64,000 nt of DNA from Longispora sp040681875. Its GTDB lineage: Bacteria > Actinomycetota > Actinomycetes > Mycobacteriales > Micromonosporaceae. How positions within the stretch are numbered: the first letter of the stretch is position 1; every line of letters starts with the position of its first letter. Shown here one piece after another: positions 33,191 through 41,557 of the stretch. Position numbers and translations under genes: made by a program. The notes below the pieces were generated by a model that ran no database searches, had not been told where the DNA came from, and saw only the letters and a list, made by a program, of their open reading frames with translations. The stretch spans positions 124,001-188,000 of the forward strand of contig NZ_JBFAZP010000004.1 of the NCBI RefSeq assembly GCF_040681875.1. Reading direction: 5' to 3'.

Positions 33191-33796
33191 ATGACGTTCC
33201 GCCGTTCCCCGCTGGCCCTCGCCGTCCTCGCGCTCCTCGTCGAGGAGCCGATGCACCCCTACCGGATGCAGCAGCTCATCAAGCAGCGCAACAAGGACCA
33301 GGTCGTCAACGTCGGCCACCGTGCCAGCCTCTACAAGACGATCGACCGGCTCCTGGCCGCCGACCTGATCAGTGTCCGGGCCACCACCCGCGACACCGCC
33401 CGGCCCGAGCGCACCGTCTACACGGTCACCGACGCGGGGGCGGCGGCGTCCCGGGCCTGGATGGCCGAGATGCTCGCCGACCCGGCCGCGGAGTTCCCCG
33501 ACTTCCCGGCCGCGATGAGTTTCCTGCCCCTGCTCACCCCCGCCCAGGCCGCCGAGCACCTCGGCCACCGGGTCGGTGCGCTCGCCGCCCGCCTCGAACA
33601 GATCGACACCGAGCTCCGGGAGTACGGGCCGGTGCTGCCCCGGGTCGCGCTCGTGGAGTCCGAGTACCTGCACGCCATCACCTCGGCCGAACTCGGCTGG
33701 GTGACCGCCCTCGTCGCCGACCTGCGCAGCGGAGCCCTCACCTGGAGCGAGGAGCAGCTCCGCGCGCTGGCCGCACAGTTCGGGAGTACCCCATGA
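33191..33796 (+). CDS. PadR family transcriptional regulator
   Basis: 201 residues from ATG 33191. The N-terminal winged helix (about 7-85) has L-A-L-A-V-L-A-L-L-V-E-E-P-M-H-P-Y-R-M and R-A-S-L-Y-K-T-I-D-R-L, and the C-terminal part is the PadR effector/dimerisation helices. These repressors respond to phenolics or drugs. It sits upstream of, and overlaps by 4 nt (ATGA), a FAD monooxygenase gene, with a palindromic operator covering its own promoter. The natural inference is that an aromatic substrate of the monooxygenase induces the pair. Confidence 0.9.
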   Translation: MTFRRSPLALAVLALLVEEPMHPYRMQQLIKQRNKDQVVNVGHRASLYKTIDRLLAADLISVRATTRDTARPERTVYTVTDAGAAASRAWMAEMLADPAAEFPDFPAAMSFLPLLTPAQAAEHLGHRVGALAARLEQIDTELREYGPVLPRVALVESEYLHAITSAELGWVTALVADLRSGALTWSEEQLRALAAQFGSTP

Positions 33797-35124
33797 GAGT
33801 CATCGTCATCGGCGCCGGCACCGGCGGCCTCTGTCTCGCCCACGGCCTGCGCCGCGCCGGCGTCGAGGTGTCCGTGCACGAGCGCGACCGGACCCGCACC
33901 GGCGGCCTGCAGGGCTACCGGGTCGGGATCAGCCCCTCGGGCAGCCGCGCCCTGTCGCGCTGCCTGCCCCCGGAGCTGTACCGGACGTTCCTGGCCACCT
34001 GCGCCCGCACCCCGCGCCACTTCACCATGTACACCGAGAAGTTCCGCGAGGTCCTGAGCCTGGATCTCGTGGAACAGCCCGTCCCCGAGGACAACGAGCG
34101 GTCCGTCAGCCGGATGACCCTGCGCCAGGTGCTGCTCACCGGCCTGGAGGACGTCACGCACTTCGACCGCGAGTTCACGCGCTACGACCAGCACGCCGAC
34201 GGCACGGTCACCGCGTACTTCACCGACGGCACCACGGTGCACGGTGACGTCCTGGTCGCCGCCGACGGCACGAACTCGGCCGTCCGCCGGCAGTACCTGC
34301 CGCACGCCCGGCTCGAGGACGCCGGGATCGTCGCGGTCGGCGGCAAGGTCGCGCTCACCCCGGAGATCCGCGCCCTGCTGCCCGACCGGGCCGTCCACGG
34401 CATCTCCACCGTGTTCGCGCCCGGCGGCCAGTTCTGCATCCTGCACGTCATGGAGTTCCCGTGGGACCGGTCGGGCGCGGTGCGGACCGGGATCGGCGGC
34501 ACCGACGCCGAACTCCTCGCGGCCTGGCCCGGCCTGCTGTTCGACAACACCCGCGACTACGTGATGTGGGGGTTCTCCGCGTCGACCGACAAGTTCCCGG
34601 CCGACATCGGCGACCGGCGCGGCGAGCAGCTCCGGCGGCAGGTCCAGGCCATGACCGGCGACTGGCACCCCGACCTGCGCGCCCTGTTCGCCCGCACGGA
34701 GGACGACACGGTGTTCCGGGTGAACATCCGCACCTCGGTACCCGTCGAGCCGTGGTCGCCCAGCACCGTCACGCTGCTCGGGGACGCCATCCACACCATG
34801 ACCCCCGGCCGGGGGATCGGCGCCAACACCGCCCTGCGGGACGCGGCGCTGCTGACCCGGAAGCTCACGGCCGTCCGCGACGGAAGAGCGGAACTGCTCA
34901 CCGCCATCGGGGAGTACGAGACCCGGATGCGCGAGTACGGCTACGAGGCCGTGGCCGCCTCGAGGAAGCAGATGAGCGGGACGGACCCGATCCACCGGCC
35001 GGTCCTCGGCCGCGCGGTGCTCGCCGGGATGCGGACCGGGATGCGGCTGGTCAACCACGTGCCGGCGCTGAAGCGGCGGATGGCGGCGGCGGAGCAGTCG
35101 TTCCGGACGGCGGAGGACGAGTAG
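33793..35124 (+). CDS. FAD-dependent aromatic monooxygenase-like protein
   Basis: 443 residues, class A flavoprotein monooxygenase (UbiH/PHBH fold). It has G-A-G-T-G-G at residues 7-12, the D-G motif V-A-A-D-G-T-N-S-A-V-R-R near 154, and the G-D motif L-L-G-D-A-I-H-T-M-T-P near 325. Such enzymes hydroxylate aromatics, or inactivate drugs, as TetX and Rox do. The coupled PadR gene suggests inducible detoxification, but the substrate is not known. A symmetric terminator follows. Confidence 0.85.
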   Translation: MRVIVIGAGTGGLCLAHGLRRAGVEVSVHERDRTRTGGLQGYRVGISPSGSRALSRCLPPELYRTFLATCARTPRHFTMYTEKFREVLSLDLVEQPVPEDNERSVSRMTLRQVLLTGLEDVTHFDREFTRYDQHADGTVTAYFTDGTTVHGDVLVAADGTNSAVRRQYLPHARLEDAGIVAVGGKVALTPEIRALLPDRAVHGISTVFAPGGQFCILHVMEFPWDRSGAVRTGIGGTDAELLAAWPGLLFDNTRDYVMWGFSASTDKFPADIGDRRGEQLRRQVQAMTGDWHPDLRALFARTEDDTVFRVNIRTSVPVEPWSPSTVTLLGDAIHTMTPGRGIGANTALRDAALLTRKLTAVRDGRAELLTAIGEYETRMREYGYEAVAASRKQMSGTDPIHRPVLGRAVLAGMRTGMRLVNHVPALKRRMAAAEQSFRTAEDE

Positions 35125-35214
35125 GCCCCCGGATTACGTGCAGGGGCGCGGGGCCGGGGCCGCCAGACCCCACCGGCCGCGTCCCGCGCGGCGCGGTCCG
35201 GGCCCGTCACGACC

Positions 35215-35250
35215 TCGGGGGAGGTCACCCCTGTGGGTGACCTCCCCCGA
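35215..35250. terminator. Bidirectional terminator after the PadR operon
   Basis: 16-bp perfect stem (35215-35230 with 35235-35250), 4-nt loop CTGT, in the convergent gap between the monooxygenase and the thioesterase-like gene. No T-tract. Confidence 0.75.
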
Positions 35251-35266
35251 ACTGTCGCGCCGGGTG

Positions 35267-35728
35267 TCAGACCCGGTTCGGCCGCAGCGTCCAGTGGATC
35301 GTCATCTCCCCGGTGGGGGTGCCGTCCTCCGTCCGCAGCGCCACGTGCACCGGGAACTCCGGCCGCTGCCCCGCGTCGAGCTCCGCGACGACCTCCTCGC
35401 GGGTCCGCCCCAGCGTGGCCTCGGCGACCACGGGCCCCATGGCCAGCTTCGTGTACCGGATCTCCGCGCGCGCCGCCAGCGGGGTCGCCCGGGCCAGCTG
35501 GTCGGCGAAGCTGCCGATCACCACGGCCCCGGAGGCCGACTCGGCCAGGGTGAACATCGCCCCGGCGTGCGGACCGGCGACGTGGTTGTGGTGCGCCTCG
35601 TTGTCGGGCAGCCGCAGGACGGCCCGCCCGGGGGTCACCTCCAGGTACTCCAGCCCCAGGGTGCGCACGAACGGCACGGCGTCGCGCAGAGCCGACACGA
35701 CGGCTTCGAAGGTCATCATGCCCGCCAC
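35267..35728 (-). CDS. Hotdog-fold thioesterase-like protein (DUF4442/YiiD type)
   Basis: 153 residues, one hotdog domain. H-N-H-V-A-G-P-H-A-G-A-M-F near residue 48 corresponds to the PaaI-like active helix, followed by the A-R-A-E-I-R-Y-T-K central strand. It is probably an acyl-CoA thioesterase or a fatty-acid-related binding protein. GTG at 35728 is followed in frame by two ATG codons at residues 4 and 5. A GTTACT-N4-AGTAAC repeat abuts the GTG on its upstream side, and no ribosome binding site is visible, so the start could be leaderless. Confidence 0.7.
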   Translation of the reverse strand: MAGMMTFEAVVSALRDAVPFVRTLGLEYLEVTPGRAVLRLPDNEAHHNHVAGPHAGAMFTLAESASGAVVIGSFADQLARATPLAARAEIRYTKLAMGPVVAEATLGRTREEVVAELDAGQRPEFPVHVALRTEDGTPTGEMTIHWTLRPNRV

Positions 35729-35744
35729 GTTACTAGCCAGTAAC
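35729..35744. promoter_or_regulatory. GTTACT-N4-AGTAAC inverted repeat
   Basis: Perfect 6-bp arms, directly next to the thioesterase-like start and overlapping the end of the lipase gene (stop 35733). The spacing and AT content are typical of TetR-family operators. Transcription of the thioesterase gene would start inside it. Confidence 0.45.
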
Positions 35745-36908
35745 CCGGTTGGCCAGCCACCCCACCACCGCCGGGGCCATGAACTCCAGCGTCGTGATGT
35801 GCCCGCCGGCCGGGGTCGCCCACCACGTCAGGTCCGCGCCGCGCGCCCCCCACCGGTCCTTCAGCCCCAGGGACACGTCGAACGGCAGCAGCTCGTCGGA
35901 CGGCGAGTGGTACAGCAGCACCGGGTCCGCCGGCCGCACGTCGCCGAGGCGCTGCTCGTCGATCCGGGCCCGCCACTCGGGCAGCGCCAGCACGTCCACC
36001 GTCGTGAACAGCGACAGCTGCCGGAACGCGTACTTCACGCTGAACTCCGCCACGCACGACTCGCGCACGTCCGCCACGGCCAGCGCGCCGAGCCGGTTGA
36101 GGTGGCCGGCGAGGTCCAGCTCCGGGTACGCCGCGTCCAGGCCCACGCCCGCCGCCAGGATCAGCCCCGAGCCCCCGTTGCCGTCCTGGAACGCCGCGAC
36201 CCGCGCCAGGTCGGCCGGCGGCGCGCCCACGGCGGAACCCCTGAGGTTCAGCTCCGGCGCGTACGAGCCCGCCAGCTCCGCCGCCCAGCCCGCCGCCTGG
36301 CCGCCCTGCGAGTAGCCGTGGATCGCGACCGGGGCGGCCGGGGACAGCCCGTCGAGCCGCCCGGCCGCCCGGACCACGTCCAGCAGCGCGTGCCCCTCGG
36401 ACCGGCCCGCCACGTACGTGTGGTCGCCCGGGGTGCCCAGGCCCTCGTAGTCGGTCACCGCGACCGCGAAGCCCCGGTCCAGGAACATCCGCATGATGTT
36501 CGACTCGCCCTCGATCCCGGTCGCGATCCGCCGGGACGGGGCGCACTGGTCGCCCATGCCGTGCGTGCCGACCGCGTAGCCGACGATCGGCCGGGTGCCC
36601 TGGTAGCCGCGTCTGGGCACCAGGACCGTGCCGCTGACCGTGTTCGGCCGGCCGGTCGCCGAGGTGGACCGGTACAGCAGTTGCCAGGCGGTCGCGTCGC
36701 CGAAGCCGGGGGCCCGGACCTGCCGCACCGCCACGAGCTCGCCGGGGGCGGCGGCCGGGTCCGGCGCGCCCGTGGCCCACCAGCTGTCACCGGCCTCCTG
36801 CGCGGCCTGGCCGGTCGTCGCCCGGTCGGCGGCCTGGGCCGGCCCCATCTGCCCCGCCGCCGCCAGCAGCCCCGCGACCAGCACGGCCTTCGTCCATTTT
36901 CGCGCCAT
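35733..36908 (-). CDS. Secreted lipase, LIP (secretory lipase) family
   Basis: 391 residues. Signal peptide 1-26 (L-V-A-G-L-L-A-A-A-G-Q-M-G-P-A-Q-A). Alpha/beta hydrolase with nucleophile motif H-G-Y-S-Q-G-G near residue 178, Asp in S-P-S-D-E-L-L-P near 330 and His in G-G-H-I-T-T near 360. This is the Candida LIP-like family common in actinobacteria. ATG 36908 with AGGAGG upstream is chosen. A longer frame from 37028 would read through the palindromic operator. Exported triacylglycerol or ester hydrolase. Confidence 0.85.
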   Translation of the reverse strand: MARKWTKAVLVAGLLAAAGQMGPAQAADRATTGQAAQEAGDSWWATGAPDPAAAPGELVAVRQVRAPGFGDATAWQLLYRSTSATGRPNTVSGTVLVPRRGYQGTRPIVGYAVGTHGMGDQCAPSRRIATGIEGESNIMRMFLDRGFAVAVTDYEGLGTPGDHTYVAGRSEGHALLDVVRAAGRLDGLSPAAPVAIHGYSQGGQAAGWAAELAGSYAPELNLRGSAVGAPPADLARVAAFQDGNGGSGLILAAGVGLDAAYPELDLAGHLNRLGALAVADVRESCVAEFSVKYAFRQLSLFTTVDVLALPEWRARIDEQRLGDVRPADPVLLYHSPSDELLPFDVSLGLKDRWGARGADLTWWATPAGGHITTLEFMAPAVVGWLANRVTG

Positions 36909-36938
36909 GGTGCCTCCTCTGTGGGTTGCCCTCATGGT

Positions 36939-36964
36939 TAGCATGCAGTCTAGACTGCATGCTA
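36939..36964. promoter_or_regulatory. 26-bp perfect palindrome between lipase and methyltransferase genes
   Basis: Each half is TAGCATGCAGTCT read inward to the centre at 36951/36952; the two halves match without mismatch. It is 30 bp from the lipase ATG and 62 bp from the divergent methyltransferase ATG. Its core, GTCTAGAC, is shared with the DasR dre site, but the flanks differ. It is a strong candidate for a repressor operator controlling both genes. Confidence 0.65.
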
Positions 36965-37026
36965 GAGGGCAACGATGCCAATCGATGTCCAGGAAAACGG
37001 GCACCATATTGCATAGAGTTTCCAAC

Positions 37027-37836
37027 ATGGATGAAGCGGTTCAAAGCACCAACGACTGGATGGCCGCCATCCGCGCCCACGAGACGACCCGCGCCGACCG
37101 CTACCTGCGCGACCCGTACGCGAAGCTGCTCACCGGGCCCGACCCCGACGGCACCCTGTCGGCGTTGCGCGCGCTGAACTGCCCGATCGACATCGTGGTG
37201 GTCCGGGGCCGGTTCGGCGACGAGGCGCTGGCCCGCTCGCTCGACCTGGGCGTCCGGCAGGCCGTGTCCCTCGGCGCGGGCACCGACACCCGGGGCTACC
37301 GGCTCGACCTGCCCGAGGATCTGGTCCTCTACGAGATCGACCTGCCCGGCCAGCTCGCCGCCAAGCACCACGTGCTGGCCACGGCCGGACTCACGCCGAG
37401 CTGCCGGATCTCGCCGGTGGAGACCGACGTGCGCGGCGACTGGACCGGCGAGCTGGGGGCCGCCGGCCACCGGTCCGAACGGCCCACGGCCTGGATCGTG
37501 GAGGGCCTGCTCTACTACCTGGAGCCCGACGCCGCCGACCGGGTGCTCGGCCAGCTCACGGCGCGGTCGGCCCCGGGCTCGACCCTGCAGTTCGACATCC
37601 CGGACGACGGGTACCTGACCGATCCCGAGGCCCGGGAGTTCCTCGCGCACCTGGTCGCGCGCGGCTCACCGTTCCTCGGACACACCGCCGACCCGGTCGG
37701 CTGGCTCGGCCGGCACGGCTGGTCCGCCGAGGCCTACCAGTCCGACACGCTGCACACGTGCGCGTGGCTGCCCCCGGCCCCGGAGCGCCTCACCCGCACC
37801 TACCGCAACCTGTGGCACGTCCACGCGACCCTCTAG
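37027..37836 (+). CDS. Class I SAM-dependent methyltransferase, PPM2/TIGR00027-like
   Basis: 269 residues, related to leucine carboxyl methyltransferases and the actinobacterial TIGR00027 group. It has V-S-L-G-A-G-T-D-T-R-G-Y-R near residue 80, E-I-D-L-P near 107, and W-I-V-E-G-L-L-Y-Y-L near 156. These enzymes often modify polyketides or small acids. ATG at 37027 has only a weak ribosome binding site. It is divergent from the lipase across the 26-bp palindrome. Substrate unknown. Confidence 0.85.
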   Translation: MDEAVQSTNDWMAAIRAHETTRADRYLRDPYAKLLTGPDPDGTLSALRALNCPIDIVVVRGRFGDEALARSLDLGVRQAVSLGAGTDTRGYRLDLPEDLVLYEIDLPGQLAAKHHVLATAGLTPSCRISPVETDVRGDWTGELGAAGHRSERPTAWIVEGLLYYLEPDAADRVLGQLTARSAPGSTLQFDIPDDGYLTDPEAREFLAHLVARGSPFLGHTADPVGWLGRHGWSAEAYQSDTLHTCAWLPPAPERLTRTYRNLWHVHATL

Positions 37837-37866
37837 ACCCCTTTTCCGGGTACGCGGGGCGCGCGG

Positions 37867-38316
37867 TCACTCCTGGCCGATCCGCCCCGGCCGGCCCTCG
37901 TACGGCGTGGACAGCACCACCGTCGTACGGGTGGTCACGTTGGCGGCCGTGCGGATCTCCTGGAGCAGGCGCTCCAGGTGCGTCGGGCTGGCCACCCGCA
38001 CCATGAGCAGGTAGAAGTCCTCCCCGGCGACCGAGTAGCAGGACTCGACCTCGGGCAGGTGCGACAACCGCTCGGGCGCGTCGTCGGGCTGGGACGCGTC
38101 GAACGGCCGGATGGCCACGAACGCGGTCAACGGCAGGCCGAGGGCCTCGTAGTCGATCCGGGCCGAGTACCCCTGCAGGACGTTGCGTTGTTCCAACCGC
38201 CGGACCCGCTGGTGCACCGCCGACACCGACAGCCCGACGCGGTCGGCCAGATCCGTGTAGGACAGCCGGCCGTCCGAGCGCAGCGCCGAGACGATGGCGC
38301 GATCGATGTCTTCCAT
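37867..38316 (-). CDS. Lrp/AsnC family transcriptional regulator
   Basis: 149 residues. The N-terminal HTH (about 4-50) has D-I-D-R-A-I-V-S-A-L-R-S-D-G-R-L-S-Y-T-D-L-A-D-R and the C-terminal RAM domain includes V-E-S-C-Y-S-V-A-G-E-D-F-Y-L. Single-domain Lrp proteins sense amino acids. It is divergent, with a 104-nt gap, from an O-methyltransferase gene that it may control. ATG 38316 starts the family pattern; the 12 codons upstream are not like it. Confidence 0.9.
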   Translation of the reverse strand: MEDIDRAIVSALRSDGRLSYTDLADRVGLSVSAVHQRVRRLEQRNVLQGYSARIDYEALGLPLTAFVAIRPFDASQPDDAPERLSHLPEVESCYSVAGEDFYLLMVRVASPTHLERLLQEIRTAANVTTRTTVVLSTPYEGRPGRIGQE

Positions 38317-38420
38317 GCCGCAGACGTTACCGGTGGCGGCGATCCAGGTCACTGTGGCTTGTGCATCCTAGGAGACTGACCCGCATCGGACAGGCCCGCC
38401 CACGGAGGTAGCCTGAGGCC

Positions 38421-39077
38421 ATGTCGAGCAGAAGTATCACCATTGACGCGAACCTCCAGGACTACATCGTCGCGCACAGCGGCATCGACCCCCTGGTCGC
38501 CGAGCTGATCGCGGAGACCCAGGCCAACCTCGGCGGCTCCGCCGGGATGCAGATCTCCGCCGAGCAGGCGGCGTTCACCACCACCCTGACCCGGCTGATC
38601 GGGGCCCGCAGCGCCGTGGAGGTCGGGACCTTCACCGGCCTGTCCGCGCTGTCCATCGCCCGGGGGCTGCCCGCCGACGGCCGCCTGATCTGCTGCGACA
38701 TCAGCGAGGAGTGGACGGCCGTCGGCCGCAAGTACTGGGAGCGCGCCGGCGTCGCCGACCGGATCGAGCTGCGGATCGCCCCCGCCGCCGAGACCCTGGC
38801 CGCGCTGCCCGCCGAGGCGACCATCGACCTCGCGTTCATCGACGCCGACAAGACCGGCTACGCGACGTACTGGGCCGAGCTCGTCCCCCGGATCCGGCCG
38901 GGCGGCGTGATCCTGGTCGACAACACGCTGTGGAGCGGACGGATCATCGACGCGTCCGACACCAGCGAGAGCACCGTGGCGCTGCGCGCGTTCAACGACC
39001 TCGTCACCGCCGACGACCGGGTGGACTCGGTGATCCTGCCGATCGGCGACGGCCTGACCCTGGCCCGCCGCAAGTAA
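38421..39077 (+). CDS. O-methyltransferase, catechol/caffeoyl-CoA type
   Basis: 218 residues of the cation-dependent class I O-methyltransferase family. Visible motifs are V-E-V-G-T-F-T-G-L-S-A-L near residue 63, F-I-D-A-D-K near 138 (metal Asp), and I-L-V-D-N-T-L-W-S-G near 168. It methylates catechol-type hydroxyls in a Mg-dependent way. It is divergent from an Lrp regulator and followed by a terminator. Confidence 0.88.
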   Translation: MSSRSITIDANLQDYIVAHSGIDPLVAELIAETQANLGGSAGMQISAEQAAFTTTLTRLIGARSAVEVGTFTGLSALSIARGLPADGRLICCDISEEWTAVGRKYWERAGVADRIELRIAPAAETLAALPAEATIDLAFIDADKTGYATYWAELVPRIRPGGVILVDNTLWSGRIIDASDTSESTVALRAFNDLVTADDRVDSVILPIGDGLTLARRK

Positions 39078-39088
39078 CGCCCCGACCC

Positions 39089-39120
39089 GTGCGGCGCCCG
39101 CCGGAAAGCGGGCGCCGCGC
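39089..39120 (+). terminator. O-methyltransferase terminator
   Basis: GCGGCGCCCGC (39091-39101) pairs perfectly with 39108-39118; a 6-nt loop; two more flanking pairs. It begins 12 nt after the stop. The remaining sequence to 39358 shows no gene. Confidence 0.75.
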
Positions 39121-39358
39121 GGGTGCGTGCACCGGGCTGCCGTGCCGGCGGACTGTCGCGGGCGCGTGCGGGGCTCCCCGCCGGCAGCGGCACATGCGGG
39201 AGCCATCCACGCGTGCCGCCGGGGAGGCGTACCCGACGGATGTGGGTTTCCTTCTTCCTGCGTGCGCTCTTCGCGGGCGTCCCTTGACCGGTCGCGCGGG
39301 GATCTGTGACCATCCCCGGAAACGTGAAGTTCGTTCCCCTCCCCCGGAGTGTGGACTG

Positions 39359-40009
39359 ATGCGCCTGCTGCTGGTCGACGACGCTCGCCTGTACGCCGAA
39401 CCGCTCGCCGACAAGCTGCGCCACGAGTCCCGGATCGCCGCCGTGGACACCGCGTGCGACCCCGCGCAGGTCGCGCGCCGGATCGCCGCCGGCCCCCTCG
39501 ACGTGGCCCTCGTGAACGCGGCCATGGCCGAGCTGCTGCCGGTGGTCCGGCTGCTCGCCGCGCACCGGGTGCCGGCCGTCGCGCTCGGCGTCACCGAGTC
39601 CGAGCCGGAGATCCTGGCGCTGGTCGAGGCCGGGGTGCGCGGGTACCTGCCGAAGGACGGGTCGTTCGAGGACCTGGCGAGCGTGCTCGACCACGTCACC
39701 CGCGACGAACTGCTGTGCCCGCCCCGGATCGCCGCCGCGCTCGGCCGCCGGCTCGCCGCCCTGGCCGCCCGGCTGCCGCCCGCCCTGCCGTCGGCCCCGC
39801 TGACCCCCCGGGAGCTGGAGGTGCTGACCCTGCTCACCCGGGGCCTGTCCAACAAGGAGGTCGCCCGGGTGCTGTCGATCGAGATCCGGACCGCGAAGAA
39901 CCACGTGCACAACATCCTCGACAAGCTCGGGGTGAGCAGCCGGGGCGAGGCGGCGGCCCTGGCCCGTCAGGTGGCCGGGGCCGCCGCCCCACCGTCGCGC
40001 GCCGCCTAG
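39359..40009 (+). CDS. Orphan LuxR-type regulator with degenerate receiver domain
   Basis: 216 residues. Residues 1-120 are a receiver fold with the acidic pair D7-D8 and Lys in G-Y-L-P-K-D, but the phospho-acceptor Asp is replaced by Asn53 (V-A-L-V-N-A). The LuxR HTH (about 146-206) is intact: L-T-P-R-E-L-E-V-L through T-A-K-N-H-V-H-N-I-L-D-K-L. No kinase gene is adjacent. The protein should work without phosphorylation, perhaps by ligand or partner binding. A membrane protein gene converges on it with 4 nt between stops. Confidence 0.85.
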   Translation: MRLLLVDDARLYAEPLADKLRHESRIAAVDTACDPAQVARRIAAGPLDVALVNAAMAELLPVVRLLAAHRVPAVALGVTESEPEILALVEAGVRGYLPKDGSFEDLASVLDHVTRDELLCPPRIAAALGRRLAALAARLPPALPSAPLTPRELEVLTLLTRGLSNKEVARVLSIEIRTAKNHVHNILDKLGVSSRGEAAALARQVAGAAAPPSRAA

Positions 40010-40013
40010 GCGG

Positions 40014-40937
40014 TCAGGAGTTCCAGGGCATCTGGGGGAACCACCAGTAGCCGAACCGGGAGCCGGCGCGCACGCCCCAGTACACGACCATGAAGACGCC
40101 GCCGACCAGGAACGACGCGGCGGTCACGGCGGCTGCCCGCGACGGCACGGCGACCAACCAGCGGGCGAACCGGCCCCGGGTGCCGTACGCGAGGAGCAGG
40201 AACACCAGGGCCATCACCACGATGTTGCCGAGGGACTGGAGCACGAACGCGGACGCGCCGTAGAGCGGGTTGTGGGTCTCGGCGGCGTAGGCGAACATCT
40301 TGCGGAACAGGCCGAACGGCCGGCCGATCAGGAACGCCCCGATCAGCGCGCCCATGAAGATCATCCGGCCGTTGTCGGACAGTCTCCGGAGCGGGTCCGG
40401 CAGGACCTTGACGGCGGCCAGGCCCAGCCAGACGAAGATCAGGCCCAGCACGGTGAAGACCACGATGGCCTGCACCGACCGGACGTTGACCGCGCCGATC
40501 TTGGCGGAGGACAGCTGGGGCATGCCGGTGCCGACCAGCGCGCCGACGGCCCCGTACACGGCGGAGACGACCACCGCGCCGATCGCGACGAAGCCCAGGG
40601 GGCGCAGGACGGTGCCGATCCGGGTGCCGACCGACTCGTCGCGCGCGAGCATCGGGGCGACGGCGCTGAAGGCGGCCACGTTGCACGCGGTGAACGTGCC
40701 CGCGAGCCCGGAGACGAACGCGAACACGATGCCGGCGAGCCCCGAGGAGATCGCCGCGTCGGCGTCGGAGCCGAGCGCCGTGCTCATCACGGTGCCGCCG
40801 ATCTCGCGGTCGACGAGTTGTGCGGACCAGGCCACCGCGATGGCGAGCCCGGCCAGGACGCTGCCGAGGATCAGCCAGCCGCGGTGCCTCGGTACCACGG
40901 AAAGGTTGTCGGGTCTTGTCTCTATGAGGCGAGTCAT
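40014..40937 (-). CDS. Polytopic membrane protein, weakly CcdA/LysE-like
   Basis: 307 residues from ATG 40937 (an upstream ATG at 40988 adds 17 residues). About eight hydrophobic segments. Residues 75-100 contain G-L-A-G-T-F-T-A-C-N-V-A-A-F-S-A-V-A-P, which resembles the conserved helix of the CcdA/DsbD electron-transfer family, but the second cysteine motif is missing. It could transport reducing equivalents or a small solute; neither is shown. It ends 4 nt from the stop of the orphan LuxR regulator. Confidence 0.5.
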   Translation of the reverse strand: MTRLIETRPDNLSVVPRHRGWLILGSVLAGLAIAVAWSAQLVDREIGGTVMSTALGSDADAAISSGLAGIVFAFVSGLAGTFTACNVAAFSAVAPMLARDESVGTRIGTVLRPLGFVAIGAVVVSAVYGAVGALVGTGMPQLSSAKIGAVNVRSVQAIVVFTVLGLIFVWLGLAAVKVLPDPLRRLSDNGRMIFMGALIGAFLIGRPFGLFRKMFAYAAETHNPLYGASAFVLQSLGNIVVMALVFLLLAYGTRGRFARWLVAVPSRAAAVTAASFLVGGVFMVVYWGVRAGSRFGYWWFPQMPWNS

Positions 40938-41063
40938 AGATGTCAGGCTATGGATGGCCCTGCCGGGCGGGAATAGGACAAAGGACACGCGGGGGTACCA
41001 GGGCCGGCGTGGACCCCGGGTCCAGGCGCGCCCCCCGACCGCGCGGCCGGGGGGCGACCCGAC

Positions 41064-41387
41064 CTAGCGCGGCGGGAGGCTGCTGCAGCCCACGCTGCGG
41101 CCCTCGGTGGTGGTGACGCCGGCCTCGGTCTTGGTGAACTTGATCGCGTAGGTGCCCCGGCCGCACGAGAAGTGCAGGACGAACTTGTTGTCGAAGGCGG
41201 TCCAGTGCGAGCCGTTGACGGTCCACGACGTGCTGGACGCCGGGCCGTTCGCGCTGCACTCGATCGTGTTGTACCAGGACTCGCAGGACAGGTAGCTGGG
41301 CGACGCCTGGGCCGGGGCCGCGACGGCGAGGGCGGCCCCGAGGGTCGCGATGGACAGGCCCACGAGGGCTACGGGAGAGACGCGCAC
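41064..41387 (-). CDS. Small secreted protein with four cysteines, unknown function
   Basis: 107 residues. Signal peptide about 1-28 (L-V-G-L-S-I-A-T-L-G then A-A-P-A-Q-A-S). The mature part has four Cys, spaced to form two disulfides (L-S-C-E-S-W, I-E-C-S, F-S-C-G, V-G-C-S), and W-T-V-N-G-S-H-W. GTG 41387 has GGAGG 7 nt upstream. It resembles small exported proteins widespread in actinobacteria but not a named family. A CCACAGT-N7-ACTGTGG repeat lies in the promoter. Confidence 0.6.
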   Translation of the reverse strand: MRVSPVALVGLSIATLGAALAVAAPAQASPSYLSCESWYNTIECSANGPASSTSWTVNGSHWTAFDNKFVLHFSCGRGTYAIKFTKTEAGVTTTEGRSVGCSSLPPR

Positions 41388-41430
41388 GGATATCCTCCAG
41401 TGGTGGGTGCTCGCCGGGCGATCCGGCGGA

Positions 41431-41451
41431 CCACAGTATGATCCACTGTGG
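41431..41451. promoter_or_regulatory. CCACAGT-N7-ACTGTGG inverted repeat
   Basis: Perfect 7-bp arms around ATGATCC. TATGAT (41437-41442) could be a rightward -10. The repeat is 44 bp from the secreted protein start and about 107 bp from the dihydrofolate-reductase-like gene. Possible operator for either. Confidence 0.4.
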
Positions 41452-41557
41452 ATAGTCAGGGGAACGCCTGGAAGATGGATGCTTCTCACAGTGCTGATCC
41501 CAGGGAAATCCCAGGTTGTGCTGCCACCGCCGGGGACCCGCGCGGCAGAATGGACGG

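Noticed and set aside
36939..36964. DasR (dre) binding site
   Set aside because: Only the central GTCTAGAC agrees; the flanking bases of the dre consensus differ, and the neighbouring genes are not for N-acetylglucosamine.
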